Positions 41,394-49,344 of a stretch of 64,000 nucleotides of DNA are shown here, piece by piece. Origin of the DNA: Solirubrobacteraceae bacterium (lineage in GTDB: Bacteria; Actinomycetota; Thermoleophilia; Solirubrobacterales; Solirubrobacteraceae); NCBI GenBank assembly GCA_024711025.1, contig JANJTP010000070.1, positions 62,001 through 126,000 of the forward strand, in the 5' to 3' direction. Positions within the stretch are counted from its first letter, which is position 1. Each line of letters starts with the position of its first letter. Below the pieces are notes generated by a model. It saw only the letters and a list, made by a program, of their open reading frames with translations. It searched no databases and was not told where the DNA came from. Made by a program: the position numbers and the translations under genes.

Positions 41394-41739
41394 CCTCCGC
41401 CCTTCTCGACTCGGCCGCCGACGCCAGCTCGGTGGCGAACCGGCTCAGCTCCATCCCCTGAGCCAGCCGCTCCGAGGCGGTCAGCTCGCGCAGATCCGCA
41501 CGCAGCTCCCGCTCCGAGACGTTGCCGTGTGGAAGCGGCGCAGTCGTCAGCTCCAGCCGCTCGCCGATCGCCGCGAGCAGGCGCGCGAGGCTCCGTATCG
41601 TCGGTGACAGCACGCCGCGCTCGACGCGGCTGACATACGTCTGCGTCGTGCCCGTCCGCCGTGCGAGCTCAGCCTGGCTGAGACCTCGCCGCAGACGGGC
41701 AGCGCGGAGCAGCTCACCCGGCTGTGCCGTCATTCTCAT
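41380..41739 (-). CDS. XRE-family HTH protein, probable antitoxin
   Basis: A 119-residue protein: a Cro/C1 helix-turn-helix (LLRAARLRRGLSQAELARRT, then TYVSRVERGVLSPTIRSLAR) and a charged helical tail. It precedes the nucleotidyltransferase gene, as an antitoxin should. The ATG at 41739 shares ATGA with the stop of the GH65 gene; an ATG at 41733 is the alternative. It may be read through from the phosphorylase transcript. Confidence 0.78.
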   Translation of the reverse strand: MRMTAQPGELLRAARLRRGLSQAELARRTGTTQTYVSRVERGVLSPTIRSLARLLAAIGERLELTTAPLPHGNVSERELRADLRELTASERLAQGMELSRFATELASAAESRRAEGGRR

Positions 41740-44138
41740 ATCTTATCCGACATGGCCTCCTCACTCGATGCGCCCGATCCGGGACGGCGAGCCGCCGCCC
41801 AGCGCCACGGCTCCCGCCCGGGCGGCTGCGACGGCGCCTCGCCGGCGGATGCCGGGGGGATCAAGCGGGCGACCGGCCGTCCGGGGGTCAGCTCGAGCGG
41901 CTCGCCGTGGTGGGCGACCGTGAGCGGCCGGCCGTCGAGCAGCGAGTAGCGAGCCTCCTCGCGCGCGACCTCGACCCTCAGGCTGCGCCCGCGGAACAGC
42001 ATCCCGAAGGCGAGTCGCGTCAGCCGCCGCGGCAGGCGCGGGGCGAAGCTCAGCTCGCCGTCGTGGTCGCGCATCCCGCCGAGGCCCGCGACGGCGGCGA
42101 GCCAGGCGCCCGCGAGCGCCGCGATGTGCAGGCCGTCGCGGGTGTTGCGCTGCAAGTCGTCGAGGTCCATCAGCGCGGCGATCGCGAAGTAGTCGCACGC
42201 CAGTTCGACGTGGCCGACCTCCGCGGCGACGATCGCCTGGGTGCACGCCGAGAGCGACGAGTCGCGGACGGTCAGGGCCTCGTAGTAGGCGAAGTCGCGC
42301 GCCTTCTCCTCGGCGGTGAAGGCGTCGCCGCGCAGGTGCAGCGCGAGCACGAGGTCGGCCTGCTTGACGACCTGCCTGCGGTACAGATCGAAATACGGGT
42401 AGTGCAGCATCAGCGGGTAGCGGTCGGGCGGCGTGCGCTCGAAGTCCCAGGGCTCGTGCTCGGTGAAGCCCTCGGCCTGCGGGTGGACGCCGAGCCGCTC
42501 GTCGTAGGGGACGAGGATCGATCGCGCGGCCTCGCGCCACGCCTGCGCCTCCCCCGCCTCGACGCCGAGCTCGGCCGCACGATCGCCGTGGCGCTCGGCG
42601 GCGTCGGCCGCCAGCAGCAGGTTCCGCTGGGCCATCAGGTTCGTGTAGAGATTGTTGTCGGCCAGCGCGCTGTACTCATCGGGGCCGGTCACGCCATCGA
42701 TGCGAAAGCGCCGCCGCGAGTCCCAGTGGCCGAGCGAGCGCCACAGCCGCGCCGTCTCGACGAGCAGCTCGAGCCCGACCTCGCGCTCGAAGGCGCGATC
42801 GTCGGTCGCCGCCTGGTAGCGCCCGACCGCGTCGGCGATGTCCGCGGCGATGTGGAACGCCGCCGTGCTCGCCGGCCAGTAGCCCGAGCACTCCAGGCCG
42901 TCGATCGTGCGCCAGGGGAAGGCGGCGCCCCTGAGCCCGAGCAGCCGCGCCCGCTCGCGCGCCGCCGGCAGCGTGCTGTGGCGCCAGCGCAGCGCGTCGC
43001 CGGCGGCGCGCGGCAGCGTGTACGTGAGCACCGGCAGGACGAACGACTCGCTGTCCCAGAAGGCGTGGCCGTCGTAGCCGGGCCCGGTGAGGCCCTTGGC
43101 GGCGATCGCGCGCCGCTCGCCGCGCGCGCCGGCCTGGAGCGTGTGGAAGAGCGCGAAGCGGACCGCCTGCTGGAGCTCGGCGTCGCCCTCCAGCTCGATG
43201 TCGGCATGGGCCCAGAAGTCGTCGAGGTACGCGCGCTGCTCGGCGAGCAGCCCCTCCCAGCCGGTGTGGCGCGCCTCGGCTAGCGCGGCGACGACCTGGG
43301 CGAGCAGCGCCGCCGTAGTGCGCCGGCTCGACCAGCCGTACGCGAGCAGCTTGACGATCGTCAGGCGCTGACCGGGCTCGGCGTCGGCGGTCACCGTGAC
43401 GCGGGCGAGGTCGGGGGCGCTCTCGGTCGTCGCCTCGGTCCCCGGCGGGCCGGTGACAAGGTGGTCCATCGCGGCCGCCATCCGCAGGCGGCTCTGCTCG
43501 GTGATGTGGACGAGCACAGCGCGCAGGTCGCGGTCCGAGAACCGCTCGGAGCGCAGCGGCGAGCCGAGCGCCTCGGCGACCCGGGGATCGCTCTCGGCGG
43601 CGGGCATCGGCTCGTTGGCGACCAGCTCGGACTGCACCACGAGCCGCGCGGCGCTCTCCAGCGGCTCGACCTCGTAGAGCACGGCGGCGACCGCGCGCTG
43701 GACGAACGAGACGAGCCGCGTCGAGCTGATCCGCACGCACCGGCCGGTCGGCGAGCGCCAGTCGGCGCGGCGACGCAGCACCCCGGCGCGCAGATCGAGC
43801 GTCCGCTCGTGGCGACGCAGCTCACCGAAGCGCACGTCGAACGGCTCGTCGTCGACGAGCAGCCGGATGATCTTGCCGTTCGTGACGTTGACCGCGGCCT
43901 GCCCAGCCTGCGGGTCGCCGTAGCCGGCCTCGCTGTAGGGCTGGGGCCGGCGCTCGTAGAAGCCGTTCAGGTAGGTGCCGGGGAGGCCCGCCGGCTCGCT
44001 CTCGTCGAGGTTGCCGCGCAGCCCGATGTGCCCGTTGGCGAGTGCGAAGATCGAGCCGGCGCCCTCGAGCACGTCGAGGTGCAGCTCGGTCTCGCGGACC
44101 GCCCACGGCTCGACGGCGAACGCGGGGTGCTCGATCAT
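41736..44138 (-). CDS. GH65 disaccharide phosphorylase (trehalose/maltose/kojibiose type)
   Basis: An 800-residue GH65 enzyme that phosphorolyses an alpha-glucosyl disaccharide to beta-glucose 1-phosphate and glucose. Recognisable blocks are FALANGHIGLRGNLDE, AKGLTGPGYDGHAFWDSE, and the catalytic acid Glu488 in DGVTGPDEYSALADNNLYTN. Length matches the family. The beta-phosphoglucomutase gene lies immediately upstream with an ATGA overlap, the usual pairing. Which disaccharide it uses cannot be told from sequence. The last 50 residues are Pro/Ser-rich. Confidence 0.92.
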   Translation of the reverse strand: MIEHPAFAVEPWAVRETELHLDVLEGAGSIFALANGHIGLRGNLDESEPAGLPGTYLNGFYERRPQPYSEAGYGDPQAGQAAVNVTNGKIIRLLVDDEPFDVRFGELRRHERTLDLRAGVLRRRADWRSPTGRCVRISSTRLVSFVQRAVAAVLYEVEPLESAARLVVQSELVANEPMPAAESDPRVAEALGSPLRSERFSDRDLRAVLVHITEQSRLRMAAAMDHLVTGPPGTEATTESAPDLARVTVTADAEPGQRLTIVKLLAYGWSSRRTTAALLAQVVAALAEARHTGWEGLLAEQRAYLDDFWAHADIELEGDAELQQAVRFALFHTLQAGARGERRAIAAKGLTGPGYDGHAFWDSESFVLPVLTYTLPRAAGDALRWRHSTLPAARERARLLGLRGAAFPWRTIDGLECSGYWPASTAAFHIAADIADAVGRYQAATDDRAFEREVGLELLVETARLWRSLGHWDSRRRFRIDGVTGPDEYSALADNNLYTNLMAQRNLLLAADAAERHGDRAAELGVEAGEAQAWREAARSILVPYDERLGVHPQAEGFTEHEPWDFERTPPDRYPLMLHYPYFDLYRRQVVKQADLVLALHLRGDAFTAEEKARDFAYYEALTVRDSSLSACTQAIVAAEVGHVELACDYFAIAALMDLDDLQRNTRDGLHIAALAGAWLAAVAGLGGMRDHDGELSFAPRLPRRLTRLAFGMLFRGRSLRVEVAREEARYSLLDGRPLTVAHHGEPLELTPGRPVARLIPPASAGEAPSQPPGREPWRWAAARRPGSGASSEEAMSDKI

Positions 44139-44878
44139 CGGCTCTCGAGCAGATCGGCGAGGTCGGCGACGACGATGTCGGCGCCGTGCTCGCGCAGCGC
44201 ACGCGCCTGACCGGCGCGGTCGACGCCGACGACGCAGCCGAAGCGCCCGGCCCGCCCGGCCTCGACGCCGGCGAGCGCGTCCTCGAAGACGGCGGCGCGG
44301 CCCGGCTCGACGCCGAGCGCGCGGGCGCCGGCGAGGAACGTGTCCGGCGCCGGCTTGCCGGCGAGCCGCTCGCGTGCGGCCACGAGGCCGTCGATGCGCT
44401 CCTCGAAGAGGTCCTCGATGCCGGCGGCCGCGAGCACGTCGGCGCAGTTGGCGCTGGACGAGACGACCGCCCGCCGCAGCCCCGCCTCGCGGGCGGCGCG
44501 CACGTAGCGGACCGAGCCCTCGTAGGCCTCGACGCCGCGCTCGCGGATCGCGCGCAGCAGCAGCTCGTTCTTGCGGTTGCCGAGGCCGTCGATCGTCGGA
44601 TTGCCCGGCGGGTCGCTCGGATCGCCGGCCGGCAGCTCGATCCCGCGCGAGGTCAGGAACGAGCGCACCCCCTCGTAGCGGGGCCGGCCGTCGACGTGCT
44701 CGTCGTAGTCGCGAACCGGGTCGAACGGGACGAACCGCTCCCCCGCACTCGCCGCGCGCTCGCGCAGGAAGGCGTCGAACGTCTCCTTCCAGGCGGCGGC
44801 GTGCGCCTCCGCGGTCTTCGTGAGGACGCCGTCGAGGTCGAACAGACAGGCCTTCACGCCGTCGGGCAAGCCGAGCAT
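44135..44878 (-). CDS. Beta-phosphoglucomutase-family HAD phosphatase
   Basis: Converts beta-glucose 1-phosphate to glucose 6-phosphate, completing the phosphorylase route. The 247-residue HAD protein has CLFDLDGVLTKTAEAHAAAW with nucleophile Asp14 and acid/base Asp16, then VVSSSANCADVLAAAG, KPAPDTFLAGARALGVEPG and VFEDALAGVEAGRAG. The cap region fits the beta-PGM subfamily with its larger cap. A TAGGTT -10 lies seven bases before the ATG, without a ribosome site. Confidence 0.9.
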   Translation of the reverse strand: MLGLPDGVKACLFDLDGVLTKTAEAHAAAWKETFDAFLRERAASAGERFVPFDPVRDYDEHVDGRPRYEGVRSFLTSRGIELPAGDPSDPPGNPTIDGLGNRKNELLLRAIRERGVEAYEGSVRYVRAAREAGLRRAVVSSSANCADVLAAAGIEDLFEERIDGLVAARERLAGKPAPDTFLAGARALGVEPGRAAVFEDALAGVEAGRAGRFGCVVGVDRAGQARALREHGADIVVADLADLLESR

Positions 44879-44885
44879 GGTGAAG

Positions 44886-44891
44886 AACCTA
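44886..44891 (-). promoter_or_regulatory. -10 element TAGGTT of a likely leaderless promoter
   Basis: On the minus strand TAGGTT stands seven bases before the ATG at 44878. It would drive the phosphoglucomutase-GH65 pair and possibly the XRE module after them. Confidence 0.45.
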
Positions 44892-44923
44892 CGTGGGCCG
44901 GGCGGCCCGCCGAGCCGAACATT

Positions 44924-44964
44924 GGGCGAGGCCGGGCACGGGCCCGACGCCCGACTCAGGCTCG
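44924..44964. repeat. 41-bp direct repeat, copy 1
   Basis: An exact 41-base match to 46499-46539 in the same orientation. It begins GGGCGAGGCCGGGCACGGGC and ends CCCGACTCAGGCTCG. The copies flank the ATPase gene and are 1575 bases apart. Flanking bases differ on both sides. Confidence 0.9.
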
Positions 44965-44986
44965 GACCGAGTGGGCTGCCCGAGCC
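44959..44986 (-). terminator. Hairpin after the ATPase gene
   Basis: Seven-base arms GGCTCGG and CCGAGCC enclose 14 bases, starting five bases after the ATPase stop on the minus strand. The left arm lies in the 41-bp repeat. There is no T-run. Confidence 0.35.
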
Positions 44987-44990
44987 AGGC

Positions 44991-46397
44991 CTACCCGAGC
45001 ATGTCGGCCGGGGTGAGCAGCTTGATGCGTTCCGGCTGCGCGGCGCTCAAGCGCCGCAGCGCCTCGTCGAACCCGGCGCGAGAGTAGAAGTAGTGGCGTG
45101 CCACGGTCTCGGCGCCGGGGATGTGCTCCTGCATGCGCGTGAGGAACGTCTCCTCGCCGATGCCGAGCGGGGAGCTGGTCCACTTGCAGCTCGCAAGCGC
45201 GACGACCCTCCCGTCGAGGTCGAACGCCACCCCGTCGATCTCCCGCTCCTCGGTGCGGCGCTGGGCGACCCGGACCTGCCCCCACCACGCGCCTACCGAC
45301 CTGGCCTGCTCGGCATTGAGCATGTGCTGCCGGCAGATGAGCTCCCAGGCGGGCTTGGAGACGAAGTGGTCGAGTTGCGGAAGCACGGTCGCCGTGAGGT
45401 GGCGCTCCGCGCCCTCGCGCGTACGCAGCCGCGACCGGTAGGGCTCGACGAACCGGAAGTGGAAGTTCAGGAAGCCGTCGAGGATCGCCCATGAGGTCTT
45501 CGTCGACGTGGGGCTGGCCGTGGCAGGACGGCGCTGCTCGACGAGCTCGAGACGCTCCAAGGCGCGCAGGGTCTGACTGACCTGCGACACACCCAGCCCG
45601 GTCCTGTCCGCGACTTGAGAGGTCCGGGTGGCACCGCGGGCCACCGCCTCGAGCACTGAGAAGTGGTTCAGCGGGTCGGGCAGCTCCTGGCGCAGCAACA
45701 GCTCGGCCTCCTCGTGCAGCAGCCCGCCTCGGTAGAGGATGTTGCGCAGGATGTTCTCCGCGAGCGACCGGTGGTCGGTGAAGGTCGCCAAGTAGTACGG
45801 CATGCCACCGCACACGGCGTAGGTGCGCACCTTGTCGTCCGCGGAGTAGCCCGGGACGAACAGGGTGCTGTCGGCGAAGGAGAACGGGCGAACCGGCAGC
45901 TGACCCGTGCGCCGACCGTAGAGCTGGCCCGTGAGCACCTCGTCGCGAAAGAAGCCGATCTCGCTGCCTGCGATGACGAAGAGCACCGGTAGGCGTCGCC
46001 CGGTCTTGCGCAGCCAGGTGCTCAGCAGAGTCGCGAGCTCCCGACAGCGTGCGGCGAGGAACTGGAACTCGTCGAGCACGACGAGGGTTCGCTGGTCGCC
46101 CACGTACTGCGTGATTCCCTCGAGCGCCGCCGCCCATGACGGGAAGGGCGCCTCGCGATAGAGCTCGTTGCCGCTGGCCGCAGCCAGCTCCTCCGACAGG
46201 TTGCGAAGCTGAGTCAGCTCGGTCGCGTCCGTGGCCTCGAAGTAGAACGCACGCTTGCCCTCGGCGAAGTGGCCCAGCAGCTCCGTCTTGCCGACGCGCC
46301 GACGCCCCCACACGACGAAGAACTGCCCCTGGGATGAGGCCGCTTCCCAGGAGTCCCGTAGCGTCGCCAGATCGTCCGCGCGGTTCAAGAACTCCAT
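44991..46397 (-). CDS. Archaeal-type AAA ATPase (DUF234 family)
   Basis: A 468-residue ATPase: Walker A GRRRVGKT (31-38), Walker B LVVLDEFQFL, sensor-type VIAGSEIGFF. A winged helix follows (GVSQVSQTLRALERLELVEQ), and the C-terminal DUF234 domain has a nuclease-like core (EREIDGVAFDLDGRVVALAS, CKWTSSPLG). These proteins are widespread in archaea and scattered in bacteria; function is unknown, and they move often. It stands alone between two 41-bp repeats, with an AT-rich palindrome before it. Confidence 0.82.
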   Translation of the reverse strand: MEFLNRADDLATLRDSWEAASSQGQFFVVWGRRRVGKTELLGHFAEGKRAFYFEATDATELTQLRNLSEELAAASGNELYREAPFPSWAAALEGITQYVGDQRTLVVLDEFQFLAARCRELATLLSTWLRKTGRRLPVLFVIAGSEIGFFRDEVLTGQLYGRRTGQLPVRPFSFADSTLFVPGYSADDKVRTYAVCGGMPYYLATFTDHRSLAENILRNILYRGGLLHEEAELLLRQELPDPLNHFSVLEAVARGATRTSQVADRTGLGVSQVSQTLRALERLELVEQRRPATASPTSTKTSWAILDGFLNFHFRFVEPYRSRLRTREGAERHLTATVLPQLDHFVSKPAWELICRQHMLNAEQARSVGAWWGQVRVAQRRTEEREIDGVAFDLDGRVVALASCKWTSSPLGIGEETFLTRMQEHIPGAETVARHYFYSRAGFDEALRRLSAAQPERIKLLTPADMLG

Positions 46398-46407
46398 TCA
46401 CACAGAC

Positions 46408-46436
46408 TTATAGCACGATAACTTCTCGTGCGATAA
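46408..46436. promoter_or_regulatory. Palindromic operator and promoter of the ATPase gene
   Basis: TTAT-A-GCACGA (46408-46418) and TCGTGC-G-ATAA (46426-46436) form 11-base arms with one mismatch around seven bases. On the minus strand TATAAG (46407-46412) stands nine bases before the ATG, so the dyad overlaps the -10. The winged helix of the ATPase could be its ligand. Confidence 0.55.
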
Positions 46437-46498
46437 GCATTGGTGCCACCTCGGTAGCGCCGTCGCACTCGGCCCATCTGCGACACTCCCGGGGCTCC

Positions 46499-46539
46499 GG
46501 GCGAGGCCGGGCACGGGCCCGACGCCCGACTCAGGCTCG
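46499..46539. repeat. 41-bp direct repeat, copy 2, overlapping the doc stop
   Basis: Exact copy of 44924-44964. Its last nine bases are the two final codons and the stop of the doc gene (minus strand). The element therefore duplicates the end of doc. Confidence 0.9.
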
Positions 46540-46923
46540 ACGCAGATGCCGGCCGATGGCCTCCGCGATCCGCGGGGCGTCGATGTCGCCCCTCGCGGCG
46601 GCGACCACGAGCGACTCGGCCGCATCGACGTCGATCTCCAGGTCGCGGCCGTTCAGGAGGCAGAAGACGCGCGTCGCAGCCCAGGCCAGGCGCTTGTTCC
46701 CGTCGACGAGCGCGTGATTGCGGGCGAGCGAGTGCATCAGTGCCGCCGCCTTGTCGGCGAACGCCGGGTAGGCGTCCTCACCGAGGACGGTCGCGCGCGG
46801 GCGGGCCGCGGCGGCGGCGAGGAGCCCCATGTCGCGCACGGCCACGTCGTCGAGAACGTCGGCGGCGATGGTGAGCAGGTCCTCGACGCTGAGATGGTCG
46901 ACCGACTCGCCCGCCCCGCTCAC
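46531..46923 (-). CDS. doc: Doc-type Fic-fold toxin
   Basis: A 130-residue Fic-fold protein with the motif HALVDGNKRLAW (His70), the Doc variant of HxFx(D/E)GN(G/K)R. Doc phosphorylates elongation factor EF-Tu and halts translation. Early residues HLSVEDLLTIAADVL and the catalytic helix spacing fit Doc. GTG start overlapping the antitoxin stop (GTGA). The end of the gene lies in the 41-bp repeat. Confidence 0.87.
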   Translation of the reverse strand: MSGAGESVDHLSVEDLLTIAADVLDDVAVRDMGLLAAAAARPRATVLGEDAYPAFADKAAALMHSLARNHALVDGNKRLAWAATRVFCLLNGRDLEIDVDAAESLVVAAARGDIDAPRIAEAIGRHLRRA

Positions 46924-47117
46924 CGGCCGAGCCGGTCGAGCAGCTCGGCGTTCTCGACGCGCACTCGCTCGATCGCCGCACGCAGGCGGGCCGGTCGGTC
47001 GGCTACGTACTCCGCGATGGCCGACCTTGCGACCTCCTGCATCGACCGCCCTTCCTGCTCGGCCCTGCGGCGCAGAGCCGACGCCTCGGCCTCGCTGAGT
47101 CGCAGGTTCATCGCCAT
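46920..47117 (-). CDS. Ribbon-helix-helix antitoxin
   Basis: A 65-residue protein with MNLRLSEAEASALRRRAEQE then GRSMQEVARSAIAEYV, a ribbon-helix-helix DNA-binding domain, and a charged C-terminal tail that would bind Doc. ATG at 47117 is chosen; ATG at 47111 is possible. It precedes doc, as in phd-doc modules, although the DNA-binding fold differs from Phd. Confidence 0.82.
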   Translation of the reverse strand: MAMNLRLSEAEASALRRRAEQEGRSMQEVARSAIAEYVADRPARLRAAIERVRVENAELLDRLGR

Positions 47118-47123
47118 GACGTG

Positions 47124-47142
47124 ATGGTACCAGGATGGCACC
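47124..47142. promoter_or_regulatory. Direct-repeat operator upstream of the RHH-Doc module
   Basis: ATGGTACC (47124-47131) and ATGGCACC (47135-47142) repeat with an 11-base step, one helical turn, starting seven bases before the antitoxin ATG. TGGTACCA-type sites are typical of ribbon-helix-helix regulators. Confidence 0.5.
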
Positions 47143-47190
47143 GCGCGGGTCCGCGTCGCCTATCGGAGATCCGCCTGCGCGTGCCGGCCG

Positions 47191-49344
47191 TCAGGCGTAG
47201 AAGCTCGACAGCGTCAGCAGCCAGCTCGCGACGATCAGCGCCAGCAGCGCGCCGACGAGTCCCGATGCCAGCCGCAGCGCCCAGCGCGGCCCGGCGCCCA
47301 GGCAGCCGGCGACCGCGATCGCCGCGACGGCGGTGATCGCGGTGAAGCCGTAGCGGCCCTGCTCGGGGGTGCCGTCGAGCGGCCAGCCGCCGAGGGTGAA
47401 GAACGCGGCCTCGACGCTGAACACGACCGCCACCGGCACGAGCGCGACGAAGAGCGTCTCCGGCCAGCGCTCGCGCAGCGCGGCGCGGCGCTGCCAGAGG
47501 AGGCGCAGCCCGAGCGCGATCAGCATCGCGCAGACCGCGAGGATGACGACGTAGACCCACTCCCGGAAGAAGATCGCGTACCAGCCGAACGACGCGAACC
47601 CCTCCCGGACGTAGATGTCGTAGAGCGGCCACTTGATGATCGTCTGGTCCTGCAGGAACGGCAGGCGGATCGGCACGAGCGTCTGCCACATCCACGAGAG
47701 GTAGCCGGACGGCTGTTGCCAGGCGGCAAAGCCCGTTCCCGGCGTGATGCCGCCCGGCGTCGTCAGGACGGGGCGGTCGAACAGCGGACTGATCTGCCCC
47801 CATGCCGCCCAGGCGACCGCGAACGCGCCGGCCATGCCCGCCAGCCGCGCCAGGTCGCCGGCGCGGTGGCGTCGCACCAGGTACGCCAGCAGCGCGAGGG
47901 CGACCGGCGGGTAGAGCGCATAGCCGGTCGCCTTCATCAGCGGCATGGCGACGAGCGCGACGCCGAGCCCGATCGCGAGCGGCCAGCTCAGCCCTCGCCG
48001 CAGGGCGCGCACGACGAGGTAGATGACGAGCGCCGCGAGCGCGTTGACGCCCATGTCGTTGTTGATGGCGGCGCCCATGAAGCCGAACATCGGCAGCAGC
48101 CCGACGAACAGCCCCCCGGCGACCGCCGGCGCCCGCCGGCCGGGCAGCAGCTCCAGGACGAGCAGCGCCGCGAGGGCGGCGATGAGCGCCGCGAGCACAC
48201 CGTTGCCCAGGCGGGCGACGGTGAGCTTCGTGAAGACGCTGAAGTCGCGTGTCGCGTAGTAGCCGGGCGCCAGCAGCGCGTAGTAGGCCGGCGTGTGGCT
48301 CCAGATCGCTGGATGGAAGCCGCCGCCGTTGTCGCGCGGCGGCGGCGGCCTGAAGGCGTCGTGGCGGGCGCGCCAAGTGCCCTCGTCGCGGGCCAGCCAC
48401 GGCATCTTCGCCTCGGGGCGCTCGATGACCGACTGCATCCGCGTCGCCTCGAGCCCCAGCACCTCCTCGGACGAGTAGAGCGGCCGGTCACCGGAGCGGT
48501 CGACGGCCTTGCCGGTCTCGGCGAAGTACTGCATGTAGACGAAGTGCTCGGGCTCGTCCGGCGTCTGGAACGGCGGGCTGACGAGCGCCCAGCAGCCGGC
48601 GTGGAGGAACGTCAGAAGCGCCACCCAGGCCGCGAGCCGTCGCGGGCGCCGCCACGGCGCGTCGGCGCGGGCGAGCAGCCGCAGCGAGCCGTAGGCGAGC
48701 AGCGGGAAGGCGACGAAGAGGATCGCCCAGTAGGTCCACGGGCCCACGCCGCGCGGGCGAAACAGGGCGGCGCGCTGCACGATCTGCGGGAGCTGGGCGG
48801 CGATCGAGCGCTCGTCCCGCCCGACCGGGGGACGGAACCAGAGCGCCGCGCGAGAGTCGATCCGCTTTCCGTCGAGCAGCAGCGGGAGCTGGTTGCTCTG
48901 CTTCTGCGAGCGCCCGAGCACGATGATCTTCCCACCGGACGGGCGCAGGCAGATCGTCGCCGGCACCGACGCCGGCGAGGCCGGCGTCACCGGGATCGCG
49001 ATGTCGGCGTCGCGCAGGCCGGTGCGGGCCGATGGCTCGATGCTCCCGTGGAGCGCCGACCGCCCGAGCGGCTCCACCGTCAGGTCGACCCGCGGCGTCG
49101 GGTCTCCCCACGTGTCGAGCCTGACGCGCACCTGGCCGGTGCCGGCCGGCACCGAGACGCGCCGCACGCAGAGCCGCTGGCCGGACTCCACGATCGCGAC
49201 ACCGTCGCGCGCGGAGACGCTGTTCGACCCGGTGAACGCCTCGCGCGGGGCGAGCAGGTAGCCGAGCAGCACGACCAGCAGGATCGCGAGCGCACCGCCT
49301 CCGGTCGCCCAGACGCGCCGCTCGCCGGGGAAGAGGCGGCTCAC
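47191..49344 (-). CDS. DUF2142-type multi-span membrane protein
   Basis: A 717-residue membrane protein. An N-terminal helix (GGALAILLVVLLGYLLA) is followed by a 150-residue beta-rich exterior part, then about ten helices. The segment SPPFQTPDEPEHFVYMQYFA is characteristic of DUF2142 proteins, which resemble GT-C glycosyltransferases. It may transfer a sugar from a polyprenyl-phosphate donor outside the membrane; the polyprenyl-phosphate GT2 gene just upstream overlaps by GTGA and could supply that donor. Confidence 0.8.
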   Translation of the reverse strand: MSRLFPGERRVWATGGGALAILLVVLLGYLLAPREAFTGSNSVSARDGVAIVESGQRLCVRRVSVPAGTGQVRVRLDTWGDPTPRVDLTVEPLGRSALHGSIEPSARTGLRDADIAIPVTPASPASVPATICLRPSGGKIIVLGRSQKQSNQLPLLLDGKRIDSRAALWFRPPVGRDERSIAAQLPQIVQRAALFRPRGVGPWTYWAILFVAFPLLAYGSLRLLARADAPWRRPRRLAAWVALLTFLHAGCWALVSPPFQTPDEPEHFVYMQYFAETGKAVDRSGDRPLYSSEEVLGLEATRMQSVIERPEAKMPWLARDEGTWRARHDAFRPPPPRDNGGGFHPAIWSHTPAYYALLAPGYYATRDFSVFTKLTVARLGNGVLAALIAALAALLVLELLPGRRAPAVAGGLFVGLLPMFGFMGAAINNDMGVNALAALVIYLVVRALRRGLSWPLAIGLGVALVAMPLMKATGYALYPPVALALLAYLVRRHRAGDLARLAGMAGAFAVAWAAWGQISPLFDRPVLTTPGGITPGTGFAAWQQPSGYLSWMWQTLVPIRLPFLQDQTIIKWPLYDIYVREGFASFGWYAIFFREWVYVVILAVCAMLIALGLRLLWQRRAALRERWPETLFVALVPVAVVFSVEAAFFTLGGWPLDGTPEQGRYGFTAITAVAAIAVAGCLGAGPRWALRLASGLVGALLALIVASWLLTLSSFYA

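Noticed and set aside
41724-43283. 519-codon plus-strand frame opposite the GH65 gene
   Set aside because: No recognisable sequence; GH65 motifs are clear on the minus strand.
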